A DNA stretch of 64,000 nucleotides, taken from the IMG/VR virus record IMGVR_UViG_3300046373_000136, positions 1 through 64,000 of that record; one strand, given 5' to 3'. Below are positions 59,844-64,000 of this stretch, in pieces. The position numbers were made by a program, and so were the translations under genes. This DNA comes from a virus. The notes below the pieces were generated by a model that worked only from the letters and a program-made list of their open reading frames with translations, was not told the DNA's origin and did no database searches. Each line of letters starts with the position of its first letter. The stretch's first letter is position 1.

Positions 59844-60211
59844 TATTCAGCTCCCTTGTCTTCGAGTGCTTCAGCATTGATGGCATCCAGAGTTTCTTCA
59901 TCGTCAGAGATGGAATCGGAAGCAATCTCAGCGTTACTTTCGATGAGTCGGAAATATCGTTGCAGGGAACCGATTGCGTCGATGTCACGGATGATGGAGG
60001 CTTGACGCTCAGGCGTCTGCATATCCGGGTCTCCCTTGACACTGACCAGACGGACAGCTTCGGTTTGAAAGAAGCCTTCCATCACAACCTTCTTGAAGTC
60101 CTTGTTGTTCTTCAGGCGTTCAAGAGCGTTGTTCAGTGCTACTTGGGCTTTCTTGCCCTCAATCTGGCGTTCGAGTTGTGCTATTTGCAGGTTAGACATG
60201 GGTTCTATCAT
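59843..60211 (-). CDS. Small structural/assembly protein (122 aa; N4 gp58-like position)
   Basis: Helical, acidic at its end (SISDDEETLDAI). Start at ATG 60211 or ATG 60199 (MSNLQIAQLERQ). Lies between portal and scaffold and shares a base with the scaffold start. No known motif. Confidence 0.62.
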   Translation of the reverse strand: MIEPMSNLQIAQLERQIEGKKAQVALNNALERLKNNKDFKKVVMEGFFQTEAVRLVSVKGDPDMQTPERQASIIRDIDAIGSLQRYFRLIESNAEIASDSISDDEETLDAINAEALEDKGAE

Positions 60212-60230
60212 TGCTTCTACGAGTTAATAG

Positions 60231-60254
60231 GGGTGTTGACGGAGGCCAACACCC
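60231..60254 (-). other. Hairpin between portal and small structural gene
   Basis: GGGTGTTG pairs with CAACACCC (8 bp, 8-base loop). There is no T-run on the minus strand. Probably an RNA stem that modulates read-through or stability. Confidence 0.55.
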
Positions 60255-60265
60255 GGACTATACAA

Positions 60266-62602
60266 CTACTTCTTGCTAGGTTTCAACTTATATTGGTGAA
60301 TTAGCTTGAATTTGTCCTGTTCGACCTTGTTGATGTGGTCCACAGTCTTCTCTTGCATCTTCATCTGATGATCAGCTACACGCATCTGCGTGTTGCTCCT
60401 AGCCTGCTCTCCGATCTTCTGGATATCGCGTTCCTGCTTGGTGCCCGACTCCTGTTCCACGAAGTCCAGGTTCTTGATATCGGTATCCGATGCCAGGTTG
60501 GCAGCCTTGGCCTGCTCTGTACCGATCTTGGCTTGGTTCAGTTGGGCAGTAGCTTGGAAGCCCACAGTTCGACCCTGAATCTCCGCGATTTCTGCTTGGA
60601 GTTTCTGCATTTGCAACTGCGCAATTTGTTGCTGCATGGGATCAGGTGGTGGTGGTTGATACGTCTTGAGCTTGTGTTCTAGCTCGGGCATCTTTGACAG
60701 CCGTGCAATCTCCATCAGGATGATCTTGGTAAAGTCTGGTGCTGCACTCGGTCCCAGGGTTTGCAGCATGAAGGCCAGCCGCTCAGACTTCTTCTCGTCT
60801 TCCTCGGCCGTAGTGATGCCCAGCTTCAGATCGAAGCTACCAGGCAGATCGTCACGTTTGACGGTAACGAACTCGTCATTGGTAACCCGGATGACTTCTT
60901 CATCCGATAGCATCTCGGCGTTCATGGCAATGAAGCGCCGGCCGACTGCCACGATGCCTTCCTTCATTCGACGCAGGATGGACAGCTCACGCTTGGAAGC
61001 TGCATCCAGTGCACCACGGATACCAGCAGCGACATCACCCAGACTGGACCCAGACACACCTTGGCTGAAGGACTTCACACCGGTCAGCGACTCGGCTTCG
61101 AAGTTCTGCAATTGCAACATGTACTGGGCCGACTGTGGAATCTCGGGATAGGTGTGGTGAAACACACCTTGCCGTGGATCAACACCACCGTTGAAGAAGT
61201 AGTCTTCGCCACGTTGGAAGCGCCGCTTGTTAGTTTCGTCCAGCATGTCCTTGCGCATACCGGTCTGACCGGCAGCAGAGCGACCCATCGAGTCGATGAG
61301 ACCACGCATGACTGCACCCGATACCAACTGGTTGTCTTCGAGCAGAGCAGCATCCGGTTCACCGGTGTTCTCATCGTCACCGGGCATGTACTGCACGATC
61401 TCGAAGGGCAGGGAGCCATCAGCGAAGGGAAGTTCTTCCATCCGGATGCAGGTGAGTCCTACCCATGCCACGATGATCGGCTTGACGATACCGGTGCCGT
61501 CGATGTCCCACATGCCGTAGTACTCATGCACGACGATGATCTTGCGGGGATCATCCAGGAATTGAAACCCGGAGTAGCCACCAGCCGGATCATGGTCAGC
61601 CTGAGACAGTGGAGCATTCTCGTTGAGCTGTATCTTGTTCAGGTTCTTGTAGCTGCCATGGCTTTTCAATTTGGACAGGTTCGAGTCGTAGGACGTGACA
61701 ACGAACTGGGCCTTCTTGATGTCGCCCATGGCAGTCGGATCAACTACCGTGTTGCGGAATTTGCACACTTCTACAGTTGGATGGTTCCGGACCACCTTGG
61801 TGACTTCGACTTCTTCCATCTCACCGGTAGACTCGGGTCGAATGGGTACACCCCCATCAATCGTCATTTGGTGAGCGATCTTGAGTTCTTCTTCGACCGC
61901 TTGCCAGTCAGAAGGGGATTCCTCCTTCATCTGCGCCAGTTGCTCATGCATTGGCGCATATTCTGGGTCTTCCAGATATCGAATCTTCGGGCGCTTTTCC
62001 TTGACCTTCTTTTCCTCATAGCACCAGCCGGTCTTAAGGATTGCCGTGCCCTGGTTCACCAGTGTTCGGACGAACTTGTCGATGAACCGTACCCGGTCGA
62101 TCTTGGTGTTGAACTGGTTGTTCAGCAGCAACTCATTCTGGACTGCGGCCGGACCATCTTCCCAGGTTACCGGGGAGACCTTAAACAGATCAGGCATCGA
62201 CAGGAATGGTTCAGACAGAGCGGGATAACGCCACTCTGCCTGCTTGCGAATCAACTTCGGCTGGATCGATGAGCGACCTTCCACCTTTTTCGGTTTGGCC
62301 TTCCCGGTCACCTTCAGGTTTTCCAGGTAGACCTCAACCTTCTGAACTTCCGTGTTGTGGGAAGGTAGTGCGTCCTGATAGTTCTGTTGCAGGTCGCGTA
62401 GTTCCGGTGGATTTTTCCAGTCCACCATCTTAGATTCATCGTTGTCCGGATCATCAACGTCATCGTCGTCATCAACGCCGTTGACCTCATCATTATCGGT
62501 ATCGTTGTGCCGATCTTTGGTGATGGTTTCGTCTTGATCTTCGTCGTAAGTAGATTTTTTCATTGCTGGCGCTGCTCCGTTTGTATTATCCGCTAGAATC
62601 AT
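60266..62602 (-). CDS. Portal protein (N4 gp59-like)
   Basis: 778 residues (N4 gp59: 763). The acidic N-terminus, the central YYGMWDIDG segment and the C-terminal helical GVSGSSLGDVAAGIRGALDAA region followed by a long coiled coil and basic tail fit N4-type portals. Forms the 12-fold ring for DNA packaging. ATG 62602 has AAGGGAA very close; MKKSTYDED at 62563 is an alternative start. First gene of the leftward late block. Confidence 0.88.
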   Translation of the reverse strand: MILADNTNGAAPAMKKSTYDEDQDETITKDRHNDTDNDEVNGVDDDDDVDDPDNDESKMVDWKNPPELRDLQQNYQDALPSHNTEVQKVEVYLENLKVTGKAKPKKVEGRSSIQPKLIRKQAEWRYPALSEPFLSMPDLFKVSPVTWEDGPAAVQNELLLNNQFNTKIDRVRFIDKFVRTLVNQGTAILKTGWCYEEKKVKEKRPKIRYLEDPEYAPMHEQLAQMKEESPSDWQAVEEELKIAHQMTIDGGVPIRPESTGEMEEVEVTKVVRNHPTVEVCKFRNTVVDPTAMGDIKKAQFVVTSYDSNLSKLKSHGSYKNLNKIQLNENAPLSQADHDPAGGYSGFQFLDDPRKIIVVHEYYGMWDIDGTGIVKPIIVAWVGLTCIRMEELPFADGSLPFEIVQYMPGDDENTGEPDAALLEDNQLVSGAVMRGLIDSMGRSAAGQTGMRKDMLDETNKRRFQRGEDYFFNGGVDPRQGVFHHTYPEIPQSAQYMLQLQNFEAESLTGVKSFSQGVSGSSLGDVAAGIRGALDAASKRELSILRRMKEGIVAVGRRFIAMNAEMLSDEEVIRVTNDEFVTVKRDDLPGSFDLKLGITTAEEDEKKSERLAFMLQTLGPSAAPDFTKIILMEIARLSKMPELEHKLKTYQPPPPDPMQQQIAQLQMQKLQAEIAEIQGRTVGFQATAQLNQAKIGTEQAKAANLASDTDIKNLDFVEQESGTKQERDIQKIGEQARSNTQMRVADHQMKMQEKTVDHINKVEQDKFKLIHQYKLKPSKK

Positions 62603-62635
62603 TTCCCTTAATCATTATCCACGAAAGAAACAAAA

Positions 62636-63058
62636 ATGCACATCGTTAAGATTAATCCGTCCGTCATCACCCCAGTTCGAGGTACTGAGTTCTCTGCTGG
62701 CTACGACATCTTCATGCCCGAAGACGGCATTGCTTACGCGAACCAAGAGACCAAGGTGAGCCTCGGGTTCAAGCTCGCCATACCAACTGGATCGGTGGCA
62801 CTTATCCTTCCGCGCTCGGGTATGGGTGTGAAGTACGGCCTTGAACTGAATAACACCTGTGGTGTGATCGATTCGGATTACCGGGGTGAGTGGATGTGCA
62901 GCCTGAAGCTCAAGCGCATTGAAGAACTGCGCTGGTCTAAGGGTGATCGGCTACTGCAATTCGTCGTGGTGCCTTGCCTACGTACCGAAATCACCGAAGT
63001 AGATGAGCTGCCTTTGACGGCACGCGGTGAAGGTGGCTGGGGTTCGACAGGGAAATAA
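62636..63058 (+). CDS. dut: dUTPase (dUTP pyrophosphatase)
   Basis: 140 residues with all five trimeric dUTPase motifs: SAGYDIFM, PRSGMGVKYGL, NTCGVIDSDYRGE, GDRLLQFV and RGEGGWGSTG (Trp in place of the usual Phe). Hydrolyses dUTP to dUMP and pyrophosphate, keeping uracil out of DNA and feeding ThyX. Divergent from the portal gene, 33 bases apart. Confidence 0.93.
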   Translation: MHIVKINPSVITPVRGTEFSAGYDIFMPEDGIAYANQETKVSLGFKLAIPTGSVALILPRSGMGVKYGLELNNTCGVIDSDYRGEWMCSLKLKRIEELRWSKGDRLLQFVVVPCLRTEITEVDELPLTARGEGGWGSTGK

Positions 63059-63103
63059 GGTACAGTGTTATTTCTTTAACCAAACTTTACTCGAAAGAAA
63101 ATC

Positions 63104-63433
63104 ATGGACAAAGTTACTGCACCTGAAGCCGAAAGCAAGGAAGTCAAAGTTCTGAAAGCTGACACCAAGGAAGTCGCAGTCCTCACCGATGGCAAGCGCG
63201 AAAACACCCTGAATGAACTGCGCGAAGCCGGCCACATTTCCCCGAATGACCGCCGTATTGCCCTGGCTGCAAAGGGTGGACCGGATGGCAAGGATATCGT
63301 GAACCTGCCAGTGGTGCCCATTACCAAGGACACCGAGAAAGAAGCGGAAGTTGTGGACGCAGTGAAGAAGGAAGACGCTGAAGCCGAGTCCGAGAAGGAA
63401 CCGGTCGTCAAGAAGCGTGTTGCTACGAAGTAA
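63104..63433 (+). CDS. Small charged protein (109 aa)
   Basis: Lys/Glu/Ala/Val-rich, probably flanked by disordered ends, with a central segment (NELREAGHISPNDRRIALAAKGG) that may fold. ATG follows CGAAAGAAAATC. Likely co-transcribed with dut. Function unknown. Confidence 0.65.
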   Translation: MDKVTAPEAESKEVKVLKADTKEVAVLTDGKRENTLNELREAGHISPNDRRIALAAKGGPDGKDIVNLPVVPITKDTEKEAEVVDAVKKEDAEAESEKEPVVKKRVATK

Positions 63434-63448
63434 TCTCTGCACACCACG

Positions 63449-63475
63449 AAAAATGGGGGCGAAGCCCCCATTTTT
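63449..63475. terminator. Two-way terminator between converging genes
   Basis: AAAAATGGGGGC pairs perfectly with GCCCCCATTTTT (12 bp, loop GAA). The A and T ends let it work on both strands: for the dut run and for the leftward gene ending at 63496. Confidence 0.92.
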
Positions 63476-63495
63476 CTTAGGTGCAATGTTGTAAA

Positions 63496-64000
63496 TTAAA
63501 CAAAACCCCTCGCATTAAATTTGGTCTGGTCATCGGTCTGATCGATGTACATACCCTGCTCTGTCAAGTCCTGGCATTCTTTCAAGAATTTCCCGTAGTA
63601 AATGTTGCCAGCGTTGAATTCCTGGCCCATGCCGATGGGATTCATGACACGGGATGCAATGAAATACAGGAGTGCCTGACGATGGGTCTCCGGCAAGTCA
63701 ATCTCCACCCGATTCGCGTCAAACTGCCCTGCTCCCGGCTGTATCCGGGGATGCCCCTGCCGGTAGTGGACGAATACCCGGTCTGTGGCCATGAAATGTG
63801 GCACATCCGTATGGCCATCCACGATTCGACGCGGGACTTCCAGCACATTCGCCTTGGGCGTCATGAAGGACCAGGGATTACCGATCTTGTTGAGCGGCAA
63901 TTCGTAGTCTTTCGTTGTCTCTACCCGCGTGATGAGCAGGATATCGTCCTGGAACTCAGCATACGGCTGGTCCCGGATGTATTCCGGGTCAGCATTCTCC
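63496..64000 (-). CDS. Probable head-tail connector/adaptor or other structural protein, 5' end outside window
   Basis: The frame is open to the window edge (…DDILLITRVETTKDYE before residue LPLNKIG), so the TTG-like start at 63900 is not real. The visible 168 residues contain an ALLYFIASRVMNPIGMGQEF segment and an FLKECQDLTEQG helix, like phage head-to-tail connector proteins. An N4 gp67-like role is possible, but only the C-terminus is seen. Confidence 0.6.
   Translation of the reverse strand, partial: ENADPEYIRDQPYAEFQDDILLITRVETTKDYELPLNKIGNPWSFMTPKANVLEVPRRIVDGHTDVPHFMATDRVFVHYRQGHPRIQPGAGQFDANRVEIDLPETHRQALLYFIASRVMNPIGMGQEFNAGNIYYGKFLKECQDLTEQGMYIDQTDDQTKFNARGFV

Noticed and set aside
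61061-62272. 403-codon plus-strand frame over the portal gene
   Set aside because: Antisense to a well-supported portal gene, without ribosome binding site or domain.
1-64000. CRISPR array, tRNA genes, integrase or transposase
   Set aside because: I looked for spaced direct repeats, cloverleaf-like segments with CCA-type ends and the relevant catalytic motifs, and saw none that hold up.

Overview
The window is an internal piece of the genome of a lytic tailed phage of the N4 type (podovirus, Schitoviridae-like) infecting a Gram-negative bacterium. Four things support this. A 3482-codon gene (39754-50202, minus) carries T7/N4-type single-subunit RNA polymerase motifs at the place and spacing expected for the N4 virion RNA polymerase (vRNAP). 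It lies last in a leftward structural block of portal, scaffold, major capsid and internal proteins. A phage N4 gp49/Sf6 gene 66 family gene lies close by on the converging strand. The N4 replication set (VWA protein, Dda-like helicase, family A DNA polymerase, RecB-like nuclease, primase, ParB-like protein, SSB) is present. An Rz/Rz1 spanin pair implies a host with an outer membrane. Both ends of the window cut a gene. Terminase, the heterodimeric RNAP II and the early promoters are not in the window. I saw no tRNA, CRISPR array, integrase or insertion sequence. Genes are tightly packed and no gap exceeds about 150 bases.

Layout. (1) 1-13858, rightward: VWA/metallopeptidase-like protein, helicase, DNA polymerase, then about 20 small genes, most of unknown function. 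These include a lipoprotein, zinc-ribbon proteins, a SpoT/MESH1-type alarmone hydrolase, an HNH protein, a cupin-like protein and a secreted protein. Around 11.5-12.3 kb the codon use changes sharply, suggesting a recent insertion. (2) 26430-13855, leftward: two holin-like membrane proteins, an M15 peptidase endolysin, an exported HNH nuclease-like protein, four large receptor-binding/tail-spike-like proteins and the nested Rz/Rz1 spanins. (3) 26562-39693, rightward: ThyX thymidylate synthase, B12-dependent ribonucleotide reductase, RecB-like nuclease, ATPase-primase, ParB-like protein, NTPase, SSB, gp49-family protein, a Tad2-like (DUF2829) anti-Thoeris candidate, RuvC-like resolvase and small membrane proteins. 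(4) 62602-39754, leftward: portal, scaffold, capsid, coiled-coil protein, internal virion proteins, a virion glucosaminidase-nuclease fusion and vRNAP. (5) 62636-63433, rightward: dUTPase and a small charged protein, then a strong two-way terminator facing a leftward structural gene cut by the window edge.

Working together: NrdJ, dUTPase and ThyX would supply dTTP. Helicase, polymerase, primase, SSB, RecB-like nuclease and RuvC-like resolvase would replicate and process DNA. vRNAP would be ejected with the DNA to start early transcription. The holins, M15 peptidase and spanins would lyse the host. The most unusual points are a vRNAP with phenylalanine in place of the conserved motif B tyrosine, an HExxH zincin-like motif in the same polypeptide, and a neighbouring virion protein joining a GH73 glucosaminidase to a complete staphylococcal-nuclease active site. 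That last gene has an A9 run between its halves, where a one-base slip gives an immediate stop.
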